Assembly: GCF_963855985.1 (NCBI RefSeq)
Contig: NC_087106.1
Span: forward strand, 14,400,012 to 14,464,011
From: Ostrinia nubilalis
Taxonomy: Eukaryota > Arthropoda > Insecta > Lepidoptera > Crambidae
Length of the DNA stretch: 64,000 nucleotides
Direction: 5' to 3'
Shown here piece after piece: positions 1 through 11,127 of this stretch. The notes under the pieces were generated by a model that saw nothing but the letters and a program-made list of their open reading frames with translations, searched no databases and was not told where the DNA came from. The position numbers and the translations under genes are program-made. Each line of letters opens with the position of its first letter. The stretch's first letter is position 1.

Positions 1-3000
1 TATTATTATGAAGATGGAGGACCTAACTACTTGCCTTCTGGGCAATATCTACATATTATCCACTACAATTTTAAAATGCCCCTAATTATCCATCGCGGTT
101 AGTGGCCAGGTTACCTACTAGTATGAGCATGTGTGCGAAATAATTAAGTACGTACTTATACTTATGTACTTATTACTTAGTAGTAACATCTTTTGTAAAA
201 CCAATACTGGTTTTAAGAGGCCAATCAGCAATAATTATGAAATTCGAACCCACACTATTGAAAGGCAGCACTTTCAGCAGACGACAAAAGCTGACATGAC
301 TTTTTTGCATTTTGTGCGTTTCCCCTCATAATGATGCATATTATCCGCATTAAACATTATGATACCAACAGCCATATAAAAGCGGTCTTAATTTGATCTT
401 CCCGTGACATGCCCGGACAACCGTGAAGAACCGATCGGCGCGGGCATCGCTATCTGCATGCACTTACGGCCAGCTCATCGTGCCCTCGAGCTTTTTCATA
501 TTACAATGTTGCGCGAACGCAGTGCTGTGCGGACACCAAGTCAAGGCCTTGAAAAATTTATAATACTAGCAACTCGCTCCGGCTTCTCATGCTTTATTTA
601 CATGTGTTTTATATCTACAACGGAAAAGCTCTTTTTGTACAAAACTTACGACAGTTGAAATATGAAACGTATAAAAATTATTTGCTCTATTTTAACAAAA
701 CAATTTTTTTTTACAGAAATGTTATAGAAAAACAGCAAGTGCTTGAAAGTTTAGGAGCATCACAAAAATTTCGTTAATACTTAATGAATATAATTTCATT
801 TATCCTGAAACTGAAAGCTTTAAAACATTATCTTTTTAAAGTTAAGCGAGATTATTTCGGCAAGGTGGAAATTTTTCAAAATATGTATTAGATAGAATAA
901 AATGCGAAATTGGCAACACTACCTTTGTCAGGCGCAGGCGGGCCGATGCAGCCGATACCATCTTCCGGAGATGCGCCTCATCTCAGATGCTGCAAAAAAA
1001 AAAAAAAATCAAGATTTTGCGTGAGAACTTGCAGCAAAAGGTACTTTTAAAGACATTATAATGCTAAGTTTACTTTTTTGACATGTCTAAAGTCCAGATA
1101 AATCAAATATGGATGACCAACCGAAACACTAAAAACGTGTGCAATGAGGCGCTTTTTGAAGCAACGCGAGCAGGTTGCATCTATTTGATGTACCTAATAG
1201 GTAACTACCCACTTATTACTATTACTTATAGAAAACACCTATTTCACCAGACTTTTTCATAAGCTTATAATGCACATTGACTGACCGCACGCCTCACAAG
1301 CTTTTAGCACAGTGTTAAAGCTTACACAGTGTTAAGTTTACATAATAACTTAAAACGTTCATTATTTGCTAGAAACGCAAGTTCAACTTTATAAGTATAA
1401 ACTTTCCCATTTAAAATACTACAACAAGTGGCGCTATGGAAGCTTTCGCTCTAATTTATCGTGGAAATTAGCCTAGCTGGAGCATTTCCCGCCCGCGAAC
1501 ACAGCCATGCTAATGTAATTGGATCAACAAGTGAGCCATTGAAGTTAGGTAATTAAACTTCCTTCCCAAGGTGCTAACTATCAACTACATAGTAAAACAA
1601 CCTAAACACACCTGTTTGTAGTTGTTTATTATCAAACCACCATATACAATCTACAAGTTAACATTTAGTTTTAGCCATAAATCTGATTAACGAATAATGC
1701 AGACAAATAGGTAAAAACAATGTTTTTGTAAATAGTGGGTAAATATTACTCCAAAGCGATACTGGTGATAGTTACGAGTATATCGATTTCAAAAAGAATT
1801 GCAATGAAAGCTCAATAACCTTTGTCCATCGAGGCGAGCAATTAAAACGGTAAGTAGGTATTAAGACCGGCAGTTGCGTTGCCCATTGCAACCGTTGGCT
1901 CCTTTCAGCAGCTCTACTTGGGAAGAAAGGAAGGCCAATTGACAAACATCAACTAAAAAGTACTTCAACATTCTCTTCTGCACACAAATTACAATTTTAT
2001 TCCAAAACCGAAATTTGTTTGCGCTTCTTGACAATAATATGCTGTACCTATTAAATCTATAGATACCAAAGAAAACAAACATCCATGAGCAAAATTACGT
2101 ATCTTATTCCTATTGAGAAATGTCGTATGCAGAAACACAATAGACCAGGTCACTGGGGCACGTCGTTGTCTGAAATTTCAGAGTCTTGCTGCAGGATTAC
2201 ATAAATAAATCGTTATGTATGCAATTTATTGAAGAGGCAGGTCCAATTTACCATGCGGCCTCATTGCAGCTGTCCGCGATCCGCTAACCCACTCCCAGCT
2301 CCCTAGGGATGGGGCGCAGGAAAAATAGACTAAAGAATAGTCATTTTTATTTTCCGTGCAAGAAATTCTAGAATATTCTCCTCTCCAATCAACAGCAGAC
2401 GCGACGATTTGCAAACTGCAAACATCGGCAATCTATAAACCATATACATCTGCAAGTGGGACAATAATCGTAGCCAAGAGCTCTCCGCGATCGCTCTGCT
2501 CCCGTTTCGCACAACGGTCCGGCGTATCTGGGATCGCTGGCGAGTGTGCCGAGTGCTGATGCTGGCTCGGCGGCGAGCAATAAAGAGATTTCCCTAACCC
2601 AGTTAGGAAAGTGATATGTTAACTTAGCATCGGCTGACCGAAGCACACAATTTGATTTGTTTGTTGATTTCTATCCTAGACTGGTGGTAACCTGATAATA
2701 TTTGTATTTGTGCTATGTCGTAAATGATGAAGAGTCCACTTGCACATTGAGTGAATGTCTAGATAAAGCATTTACTGAACTTTCAAAACGTCGCATTCAG
2801 TTTTCTTCTATCTTGAGGAAATTGCGATTTGCGATAACTTAAGCTGACCGTTCCTTTCGACTCGTCTATTACGTCTCGAGAGGTTTTTTTTATCGCTCAT
2901 GTACTACCTACTTCAGACACTAGTTCTCCAGATGTGGGCCACAGGCAGCACTACCCGTCCTAGTTCGTGCCGTATCCCGCGGCTGCTCCTCTTGACACGC

Positions 3001-3534
3001 TTCCCGCAAAGCGCAGTTTACACACGTCTCTTTGTGAACGAACGACCGCTTTCCTGAGGGTAGTCGCTGAAAGATGTTTACAGTGGCGCAAAAATTGAGG
3101 TTTCACGTATCCATTTCAAGTCTGTTTTTAGACTTAATCGTTGTGGCTAAAGGAATCTCTCTCTACTTCAACGTACTTTAGTCTCAGGATGCTCTGCCCC
3201 TCAAGCCACAAAAAGTATGGCAAAATTGTATTTATGCTAGAATGTGAATTATTCCGCACTACTTAGTTATGATTTCCACGGAAAATTTTCTAGGTTTCCT
3301 CTGGTATGCCGAGGTTTTCTCGCCGGACCTCACGTTGTGGGGTGCGTGGGCTGCGAGCGACAATAAAAACTGCTTACTACGCCGCGGGTCCCTCGCGTGG
3401 GCGTCCCGCACGTGCCAGATGCCTCCAGTCCGATTAGACGCTGGACACGGTCATGGGAGGAGCGGGATCGTTAGGAAATAATGTTATACAGCTGCATCAT
3501 TTTAATGTTCTATAATTTTTCAACAGTCCACCAC
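1..3534. other. Intergenic or intronic DNA, no gene recognised
   Basis: No exon, RNA gene or intact transposon could be supported here. All open frames are short (under about 90 codons), have no recognisable motif and lie in AT-rich DNA. A run of 15 A at 994-1008 follows a GC-richer block and could be the 3' tail of an old retroposed copy. GC-richer blocks at about 2230-2650, 2930-3080 and 3290-3480 stand out from the surroundings but encode nothing I recognise. The block at 1861-1960 resembles a dispersed lepidopteran repeat, a weak impression only. Confidence 0.5.
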
Positions 3535-3690
3535 TCAGATGGAAGAGTAATCGCCTGGCAAGCGAAAGGTCGTGGGTTCCATTCCCAGTTCCCACCTCAA
3601 GAAGATCTATTTTTTTCAAGATATTCATAATTCAGTCAACCCACACTGCAGGTGCAGTTATATCCTCTCTATGCATGCGCATTTTACGTC
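3535..3690 (+). repeat. tRNA-derived SINE-like relic
   Basis: The block at 3538-3586 has the internal promoter layout of a tRNA-derived SINE: a box A-like stretch (GGAAGAGTAATCG) followed about 25 bases later by a box B-like stretch (GGGTTCCATTCCC, 3574-3586). The sequence after it does not fold as a tRNA acceptor arm, and there is no clean tRNA 3' end, so a functional tRNA gene is unlikely. The 3' limit is a guess because no tail or target duplication was found. Confidence 0.45.
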
Positions 3691-3947
3691 CTGAGAATGT
3701 TAGGTTTATTCAAATTCAAATTACTTAATGTAAGTAAGGATAACACTCAAAAATAATGTTAATTTCGTATTGAGCTCTTGTTAACTCGCGGTGTCCAAGT
3801 TGTTTATCGCTGCGCGCGCGCTACCCTGCACCGGGCCGCCGTGAAGCAGCAGTTATGCTGAGGCTGTCATTCCGCCATCATAGTTATCATTGTAAATCAT
3901 CATGTCCGGGTGCGCAGGCGCGGGTGGCGTGGGATTCTGTTTACTTC

Positions 3948-3951
3948 AACT
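3948..3951. repeat. Target-site duplication, left copy (AACT)
   Basis: The four bases AACT lie directly before the first LTR and recur directly after the second LTR (9163-9166). A 4-bp duplication fits integration by a gypsy-type integrase. It shows that the two LTRs bound one insertion rather than two solo LTRs. Confidence 0.7.
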
Positions 3952-5484
3952 TGTAGCGTTGCAGTTTTGGCTGTTTTCACAAATTGATTTTCTTACTGGA
4001 TATTTGGATTTAGGATACCACTAGCGACATCTATTGGCGTGATTTTGAATTAATTTGCAATAGATGGCGCTTTTTGCTCAGTCAATTCAAATATATTTTA
4101 TTAAAACATTTCCTAATGTTTTTGTTTTGATTATTCTATTTTTTAATAGAATATTTTCAGTGTTCAGGAGATTGTTTTCATCATGGTTTTTATTAGTATT
4201 TGCTTTTTACCTAAGCGGCGAAACGAAACGTCTTGCGGTGTCAATGACTCGCAGGCTGTCAGTTGAGCTGTCAAATCACTTTGGAATTTTGGTCGATCTT
4301 GCGCAACCGCAATTTTATTATTTTCGGGGATGTAATCCCCTGTGTTTTAAATCGTGTGTTGCAGAATGCATCCACGATAATTTCATAATATAATTTAAAA
4401 TAATCACACATGAGGTAAGTTCCCGTCGGAGAATTTATTTATTTTTCGTGATTGATATTTTTCGTATTCCAGTACGTGGTATTTTATGTGATGGTTTCTT
4501 TCAGAAATTCCCTAAATTCTATTCGGATGAGGGTATTGGGTTGCTGAGGGCTGCGAGCGAAGCTCAAATTAGTGAACAGCCTTCGTAAGTATTTCTTTCC
4601 CATTGCGGGGTTTTTCATAACCTAATGCCACGTTCCACATGTGATGCTGACAGTGTATTTTTCGTTTCAGATGCGGGATTTCAAATTTCGTATTTTACAA
4701 TTTCATAATTTTACAATATTTTGTAGTTTAAACAATTTCAAATTTCGTATTTTACAATTTCATATTTTACGATTTTACATTTCATATTTTAGATATTTCA
4801 ATATTTCATATTGATTTCTATAATTATTACTCCTTTCTGAACTGCTGATCTCTTCGCATTTCCTCCTTGTCATCAAACCTCTGTCTCTGCAAGAGTTTGA
4901 ACGCTTACCTGTCGAAGAGATGCAAGAGCTTCATCTGGCACTGCGCGCTTGTGACCGTGGAGGACGCTGCTTGTAGCCTAAAAGTGTGCGAGACCCGTTG
5001 GACCCCGGAAGAAGAGAGGAACGATCAGGGTAACGGCTTATAACCGCATGGCTTCCAAGGTACCTACTTTTCCATCCTTCAAGTAGGAGTCTTTCCGACC
5101 TGACATCGCGTAGTTATCTTAACTAGTAGAGTCTTTTAATATTTAGGCTGAGTTTTAAGAAATTTGTAGTGGCAATAATATTCACCAAACCGAACCTAAT
5201 TAACGACCCTGAATCCCTTGAGATTGGCACTATTACAGTAGTTATTATAATATCGTAATTGTTAACTATATAGGAGCATTCGAGATAAAAATAAATTGTG
5301 TCAATTGAGAGGGAGCTGTTTTATTTACATTTTTTAATTTCATACAAGGAACGGTAACTTTTATAAATTTCTGCAAGCCGGACAACCTCTTTTTCACGTG
5401 CAGACAATTCACCATCTTCTCAGTCTGCACCGGTGGCGGTTCAATTCCAGTCACCAAGCCGCCAGGAAAGAATCCTTTCTTGCA
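3952..5484 (+). repeat. 5' LTR of the LARD-like element
   Basis: This 1533-bp LTR has TG...CA ends. It contains a 109-codon open frame (4064-4393) that is identical in the right LTR, and an AT-rich tract of short repeats built on AATTTCGTATTTTACA (about 4675-4800). It also contains three splice-acceptor-like and two splice-donor-like sites in good order (see the separate entry). All differences from the right LTR that I could find fall after about position 5228. Confidence 0.85.
4361..4672 (+). promoter_or_regulatory. Splice-site-like cassette inside the LTR
   Basis: The sequence shows an acceptor TGTGTTGCAG ending at 4364, a donor GAG|GTAAGT at 4415, an acceptor TTTCTTTCAG ending at 4504, a donor TTC|GTAAGT at 4585 and an acceptor TTTCGTTTCAG ending at 4670. 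These would define exons at 4365-4414 and 4505-4584 with introns of 90 and 86 bases, a usual size for short insect introns. The 80-nt exon is fully open in one frame, and that frame continues across the next junction. The frame entering it is the frame of the upstream 109-codon ORF, which however stops seven codons before the donor. The same cassette is present in the right LTR (about 8034-8345). Use of these sites is inferred. Confidence 0.45.
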
Positions 5485-5504
5485 GTGGCGCCCATCTTTT
5501 GATG
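5485..5504 (+). other. Primer-binding site of the LARD-like element
   Basis: Directly after the terminal CA of the left LTR the sequence reads GTGGCGCCC. TGG followed by GCGCCC is the classic start of a primer-binding site pairing with the CCA end of a primer tRNA. The first eight bases match the start of tRNA-Lys type sites, but the match breaks down afterwards, so the primer tRNA is not assigned. Confidence 0.65.
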
Positions 5505-7610
5505 TTTATTATTGCCACATTATTTTTTATGAAGTTTATGGGTGGAAAGCCAATAAAAGAAGCAACATTGTGTGCTGACTATCCGCTCATACACTTCTAT
5601 TTTATTGTTTAATAATTTTTATTAGGGAATCTCTCATGTGTGTGCTGTTGTTTGTCTTGTTTTTTTTTTTTTTTTAATTTATTTTATTTGTGGTGCCCAC
5701 ATAATTTTTTTTATTTAGGTTGTTAACTTGAAACTTATTATGTTAACCATTATAACAGAGCGTACTACTCTATATGAGGTTAGTTTACATGATGTTAGGT
5801 TACATATTTTTTTGTGTTGCAACTCTTATTTTTTACATTATGTTGGGACAAGTAAGTAACATTTTTTTTGTTAGGTTATATTTATTTTATACCTACACTG
5901 CTTTTGGGCTTTATAGCTTATAACTTTTAGTTACTTACTTTAATTATTTTGTTTTTTCATACAAGACAAACACAGTTTTAGTTTTAATTTTAGTATTTAT
6001 TTATTTGTACTAATAATAAGTTAGTACATAATGTAGTTTACCTACCCGGATATTTTGTTACATAATGCTAACTTAAATCTTTAATATTGTTTATGTACTA
6101 AGGTAACAATTTGCTCTTGTGTCAATATGGACATATAACTTTTATTTCATGTTACCTAGTACACATTATTTTGTATTACATAATGTTAGCATAATATTAT
6201 AACTTTTATTTGGAATTAATTAATTTAATTTGGCTAAATTTTGATAACTTAAGGCAGATATTCCTATTAGTTATTTAGGCATTATACTGCAGTGTATTAT
6301 AGGGTTTGGTACATAATGTTATTACTGGCTAGTGAGTTGTTTGTGGGTACACTTACTAACTTGTTAATTTTTATACGGGAATAACTTAATTGATTATTAT
6401 TTTGGTTACGATAACAATTAAAAGTTATTAATTCTTGTTAAGTGCCATTCTTCTTGTATAACTTTTGTGTAGTTTAATAATTAATAATAATAATTTTTCT
6501 TATAACTTTTGGAAAATATTTTTGCCACTTAGTTTTTTTTCAAAAATATTTTTATTATGCTACCTTCTTTAAGGAAGTTTTTTTTTTTTTTTTAAATTAT
6601 TGTTATGCCAAGGTTCTCAGTCGTAGGACTTAGGATTTTTTATTTCTGGGTAGGTAGGTACTTTGCTTTGGTAACTAACTTGAGTTTAGTTTTTAGATTT
6701 TTTTTTTTGACACAATCGTATTGTGTAATGTTTTTCTGTTGGGAATTTGATAGATTCTTTTATAGCAAAATTTTTTTTGGACACATTCGAGTTGTCGGGT
6801 ATCTGCTACAGTTTTGCCTCGGTGCTTTATCTGTAACTTAAAGTTCAGATATACTTTTTTTTTTCCAGAGATTTTATCTCTGTGTTTTTGTTTTGTTTTG
6901 TGTGAGTGCTATGTATCTCCTATATACATGCCTCGTTTGTTTTGTCTTTTCCAGGGATGACATCATGTGCTTTTATGCACTATTCCCTGTGTTTTGTGTT
7001 TTGTTGCGATGACGTCCAATTTATATTGTGGCCAGCGACATTTTTGTTCTGTGGTTTTTATAACCCAGACATTTTTTCTAGGGACGACATGTGTTGAAAT
7101 ATACACTTTCCCTAGGGCCCACTGGATGGCTATTCCAGAAAATATGTTCGTAATGGCCGAAATAGCCTTACAACGTTACTGGGGATTTCGAGTACCACTG
7201 GTTCACAGTTGGGACTCTATGGGGAATTTTGAATGTAGGTGGCAAGCAGTGTAATTTGAAACTGATGCTTACAGGTATGAAAGAGAGGTATGAAAGATGA
7301 TTGTAGGTTAGTGTTGGGTTATATTTATGCTCGGACAGCAGAGATTGTTTTAGGTTTGAAGAACATCAGTCCTGGTAGTTGGTTTTCATCTGGTTTGTTT
7401 TGCTTAGTGAAAAGTCAGTTTGTTTTTGTTCCTGTTATGTCAGCATACCCTACAACTCGTTGTTTGTTTTCTAGATTTTTTTTTCAGTTGAAGTTTCTGC
7501 TGGAACCCTTTTTTCTTTTGAGGTCTTTCTGCGTTTAGACACATTTTTTTTTCTTTTTCAGTTTGTAGTTCGCTGAGGGCAGCTCAGATTCTTTCTCCGT
7601 GCGAATGTCT
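5505..7610 (+). other. Internal region of LARD-like element, no gag-pol
   Basis: This is about 2.1 kb of T-rich sense-strand sequence. The longest open frames are under 100 codons (for example 6605-6841 and 6967-7254) and none shows a retroelement motif. The last 50 codons of the 6967-7254 frame have a more balanced composition than the rest and may be the remnant of a coding region, but I do not recognise it. Confidence 0.6.
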
Positions 7611-7624
7611 AGGGGGGAGGGTAT
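7611..7624 (+). other. Polypurine tract before the right LTR
   Basis: The stretch AGGGGGGAGGGTAT lies immediately before the TG that opens the right LTR. A purine-rich run in this place is the plus-strand primer of reverse transcription. The last bases (GAGGGTAT|TG) closely resemble the corresponding junction of the gypsy element at 17,561-17,570 (GGAGGTAT|TG). Confidence 0.75.
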
Positions 7625-9162
7625 TGTAGCGTTGCAGTTTTGGCTGTTTTCACAAATTGATTTTCTTACTGGATATTTGGATTTAGGATACCACTAGCGA
7701 CATCTATTGGCGTGATTTTGAATTAATTTGCAATAGATGGCGCTTTTTGCTCAGTCAATTCAAATATATTTTATTAAAACATTTCCTAATGTTTTTGTTT
7801 TGATTATTCTATTTTTTAATAGAATATTTTCAGTGTTCAGGAGATTGTTTTCATCATGGTTTTTATTAGTATTTGCTTTTTACCTAAGCGGCGAAACGAA
7901 ACGTCTTGCGGTGTCAATGACTCGCAGGCTGTCAGTTGAGCTGTCAAATCACTTTGGAATTTTGGTCGATCTTGCGCAACCGCAATTTTATTATTTTCGG
8001 GGATGTAATCCCCTGTGTTTTAAATCGTGTGTTGCAGAATGCATCCACGATAATTTCATAATATAATTTAAAATAATCACACATGAGGTAAGTTCCCGTC
8101 GGAGAATTTATTTATTTTTCGTGATTGATATTTTTCGTATTCCAGTACGTGGTATTTTATGTGATGGTTTCTTTCAGAAATTCCCTAAATTCTATTCGGA
8201 TGAGGGTATTGGGTTGCTGAGGGCTGCGAGCGAAGCTCAAATTAGTGAACAGCCTTCGTAAGTATTTCTTTCCCATTGCGGGGTTTTTCATAACCTAATG
8301 CCACGTTCCACATGTGATGCTGACAGTGTATTTTTCGTTTCAGATGCGGGATTTCAAATTTCGTATTTTACAATTTCATAATTTTACAATATTTTGTAGT
8401 TTAAACAATTTCAAATTTCGTATTTTACAATTTCATATTTTACGATTTTACATTTCATATTTTAGATATTTCAATATTTCATATTGATTTCTATAATTAT
8501 TACTCCTTTCTGAACTGCTGATCTCTTCGCATTTCCTCCTTGTCATCAAACCTCTGTCTCTGCAAGAGTTTGAACGCTTACCTGTCGAAGAGATGCAAGA
8601 GCTTCATCTGGCACTGCGCGCTTGTGACCGTGGAGGACGCTGCTTGTAGCCTAAAAGTGTGCGAGACCCGTTGGACCCCGGAAGAAGAGAGGAACGATCA
8701 GGGTAACGGCTTATAACCGCATGGCTTCCAAGGTACCTACTTTTCCATCCTTCAAGTAGGAGTCTTTCCGACCTGACATCGCGTAGTTATCTTAACTAGT
8801 AGAGTCTTTTAATATTTAGGCTGAGTTTTAAGAAATTTGTAGTGGCAATAATATTCACCAAACCGAACCTAATTAACGACCCTGAATCCCTTGAGATTGG
8901 CACACACTATTACAGTAGTTATTATAATATCGTAATTGTTAACTATATACGAGCATACGAGATAAAAATAAATTGTGTCAATTGAGAGGGAGCTGTTTTA
9001 TTTACATTTTTTTAATTTCATACAAGGAACGGTAACTTATATAAATTTCTGCAAGCCGGACAACCTCTTTTTCACGTGCAGACAATTCACCATCTTCTTC
9101 GTCTGCACCGGTGGCGGTTCAATTCCAGTCACCAAGCCGCCAGGAAAAATTCTTTTCTTGCA
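7625..9162 (+). repeat. 3' LTR of the LARD-like element
   Basis: This 1538-bp copy of 3952-5484 appears identical by eye over its first 1.27 kb. It differs over the last 260 bp by about eight substitutions and two small insertions (4 bp and 1 bp). The two insertions account exactly for the 5-bp length difference between the LTRs. It is followed by the right copy of the AACT target duplication at 9163-9166. Confidence 0.85.
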
Positions 9163-9401
9163 AACTCGTTATTTTAAAGTAAAACGTTATATCAATAAAG
9201 CTATTAATTACATAGCGTTATTATTTATGTGCATGTTTGATTTCATTAACACCAGTTTAGATCATTCATTTAATTACCGTCATGTTTGTTTATTACTAGT
9301 TTATGTTTTACTAAGTTACTGTTAGCTCCTTAAACTTCGCATCACCCATCCCTCTTGCAGCACCAATAGTTAAAATTAATCAATCGGGAGTCTCCGAATC
9401 T

Positions 9402-9610
9402 ATGTATTATAGGGTAGGTAAGGTACCTACCCTATACCGTACCGGAAAACGCAGCGTGGGACGTCCACCTACAAGGTGGACCGACGACATCGTAAAGGTA
9501 GCAGGGAAGCGCTGGACGCAGGCCGCTACCAATCGATCAACATGGAAAGCATTGGGGGAGGCCTATGTTCAGCAGTGGACGTCCTGTGGCTGAAATGATG
9601 ATGATGAAGG
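9402..9610 (+). mobile_element. RTE-type LINE, 3' end fragment
   Basis: The + strand encodes the C-terminal tail of an RTE-type endonuclease-reverse transcriptase. Key stretches are RTGKRSVGRPPTRWTDD, VKVAGKRW and WKALGEAYVQQW, ending in a stop at 9591-9593. The stop is followed by the short TGATGATGATGA microsatellite that marks RTE 3' ends. Everything upstream of the tail is missing, the usual result of 5' truncation during insertion. Related tails occur at 19,142-19,415, 27,597-28,233 and 57,853-57,917 (all on the other strand). Confidence 0.8.
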
Positions 9611-10257
9611 TACCTACACCTACATACTCGTATCATTTTGACGAACAAATACTACCTTAATAGCGAAAAGTTCATGAACATTAAGTATTGGTAATATTGG
9701 ATAAAGAAGCTAAAGCCCAGCAGCGTCTTTCCGTTCTATACATGGCCAGAACGCACCCATAGGAAACTGCTCGTGTATATTTTGGAATGTCCCTTTGTAA
9801 ATCGGTCACAACAAACTATACACGAATTTTGCGTACTGATCGTGTATAGTTTGTATCGTGGACGGATTCCGTCTTCGCTCCAAACTATACTACACCACTT
9901 ACAGTTGACTAGAGTGTGTTTAGTTGATTTGATTTAGTAAAATATGGAATTATTACTTTTATTAGATATTATGCTCGTGCTTTGTCCTCGAGATTAGAAA
10001 TAAGAACTACCTATGTAATATCACGTACGGTGATGCCATTTTTAAATTAATTAGTTATTACATAAAATATTATTATTTTACTGAATCTACATATAATAAA
10101 TCTAGATTTATAACACTAATGTAAGTGGTTTCTGAAATTAAATTAATTAGGTAGATTTCAAATTAAATAACAATTATATTAGTGTAATCATAAATTCATT
10201 TAAAATGAGAGAGAGTGAATGAAGAAAGTTAAACGTACATTATTAACTAAAATTTAT

Positions 10258-10684
10258 TGTCGACCGTTTGGTGTAGTGGTTCGAAACGGATAACTGTTCC
10301 GGAGGTAGCGGGTTCGATTCCCGCACAGTACAAACATTAATTTGTGTGCATGAACATATTTGTTTGTATTGGACTGGGTGTCTTCTATGTATAATAAGTA
10401 TGTCTTTACAAAAAAAAAGTATTTCAATCAATCAATCATCAACAGCCCTTTACAGTCCACTGCTGGACTATGAGCCTCCTCCACTATAGTAGAGGGTTTT
10501 GCCATAATCCCCACGCTTGGCAGGCGGGTTGGAGATCGCAGTTTAAAAGATTTATGTTTGTCAGAGAAAAAAAAGTATTTAAGTATGTTTATATCCGTTA
10601 TCTAGTACCCATAGTACAAGCTTTGCTTAGTTTGGGACTAGAAGCGCAGTGTAAAATGTCCAGGGATATTTATTTTTATTTATA
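10258..10684 (+). repeat. tRNA-derived SINE, split by an insertion
   Basis: The 5' head (10,258-10,335) has box A-like TGGTGTAGTGG and box B GGTTCGATTCCCGC, the internal promoter of a tRNA-derived SINE. The body runs to 10,424, is interrupted, and resumes at 10,567-10,684 with the typical lepidopteran SINE tail region. The interruption is flanked by a 14-bp duplication. It is not a tRNA gene, because there is no matching acceptor stem and the sequence continues for over 270 bases as SINE body. Confidence 0.75.
10425..10566 (-). mobile_element. LINE-derived fragment nested in the SINE
   Basis: This 142-bp insert is bounded on both sides by the 14-bp duplication AAAAAAAAGTATTT (10,411-10,424 and 10,567-10,580). 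It begins on the + strand with CAATCAATCAATC, which read on the other strand is a (GATT)n tail. That places its 3' end on the left. The body carries the CAGTCCACTGCTGGAC motif common to the 3' ends of lepidopteran RTE-like elements. It is a severely 5'-truncated insertion. Confidence 0.7.
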
Positions 10685-11127
10685 AGCTTTTATCTCAAGA
10701 ACAAAATCATTTTGACACACATAATTCTTAATTTAAGAGTTATTGGAGAATTGATAAAATATCAGCCCCAAAACAAATATATTTTCTATGGCAGAATACA
10801 AACACCAAAAAACTCAGTTATGAATTAATATGTAATAGAAAGAGAGGTAAATAAGTCAAAATGACGAGCATGCAACTACTCGCGTATATATTATAATCGC
10901 GAACTTATTACAATACATACATGATTAGTCCGTATGCGTACTGACGATGTATATTTTGGAGGAAGATAATTGACCTAAGTCACTACAAAGTATACGCGAG
11001 CAGTACGCAGCGTATGCGTACTGGTCGTGTATAGTTTGGAGGAGCTTAGTAAAAAAAGTCATATCCAAACTATACTCGATTAGTTTCACACCCTTGCGTT
11101 CTGGCTATGTATAGAATGGAAAGACGC

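Larger units (their letters stand above)
3952..9162 (+). mobile_element. Non-autonomous LTR retrotransposon (LARD-like), complete
   Basis: This is a 5.2 kb element with long direct repeats of 1533 bp (3952-5484) and 1538 bp (7625-9162), each beginning TGTAGCG and ending TTGCA. It has a primer-binding site directly after the left LTR, a polypurine tract just before the right LTR, and a 4-bp target duplication. The 2.14 kb between the LTRs holds only short open frames and no zinc knuckle, aspartic protease, reverse transcriptase, RNase H or integrase motif. It is therefore built like a large retrotransposon derivative that borrows proteins from another element. The gypsy element at 12,980-17,693 has very similar LTR-junction signals and is one candidate helper, which is inference only. 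The near-identical LTRs imply recent insertion. Confidence 0.85.
9723..11127. mobile_element. Non-autonomous TIR DNA transposon, 9-bp TSD
   Basis: The ends are imperfect terminal inverted repeats beginning GCGTCTTTCC and closing GGAAAGACGC, with similarity extending about 60 bases inward. The 9-bp sequence AGCCCAGCA lies immediately outside both ends (9714-9722 and 11128-11136), a clear target duplication. Subterminal DNA is rich in short inverted copies of an ACTATACACGA-like motif. No transposase frame is present. A 9-bp duplication with long TIRs would suit the Mutator superfamily, but the family is not proven. A SINE and, inside it, a LINE fragment have inserted into this element. Confidence 0.75.

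Noticed and set aside
2389..2646. 85-codon Cys-rich frame on the minus strand
   Set aside because: No recognisable motif, no splice context and no homology I can name; an overlapping + frame is equally open.
4064..4393. 109-codon LTR ORF as a functional protein
   Set aside because: It is identical in both LTRs simply because the LTRs are copies. It starts in an AT-rich stretch and has no recognisable domain, so it is mentioned only as part of the splice-cassette observation.
10258..10335. Possible tRNA gene
   Set aside because: Boxes A and B are present but no acceptor stem pairs, and the sequence continues as a SINE body.
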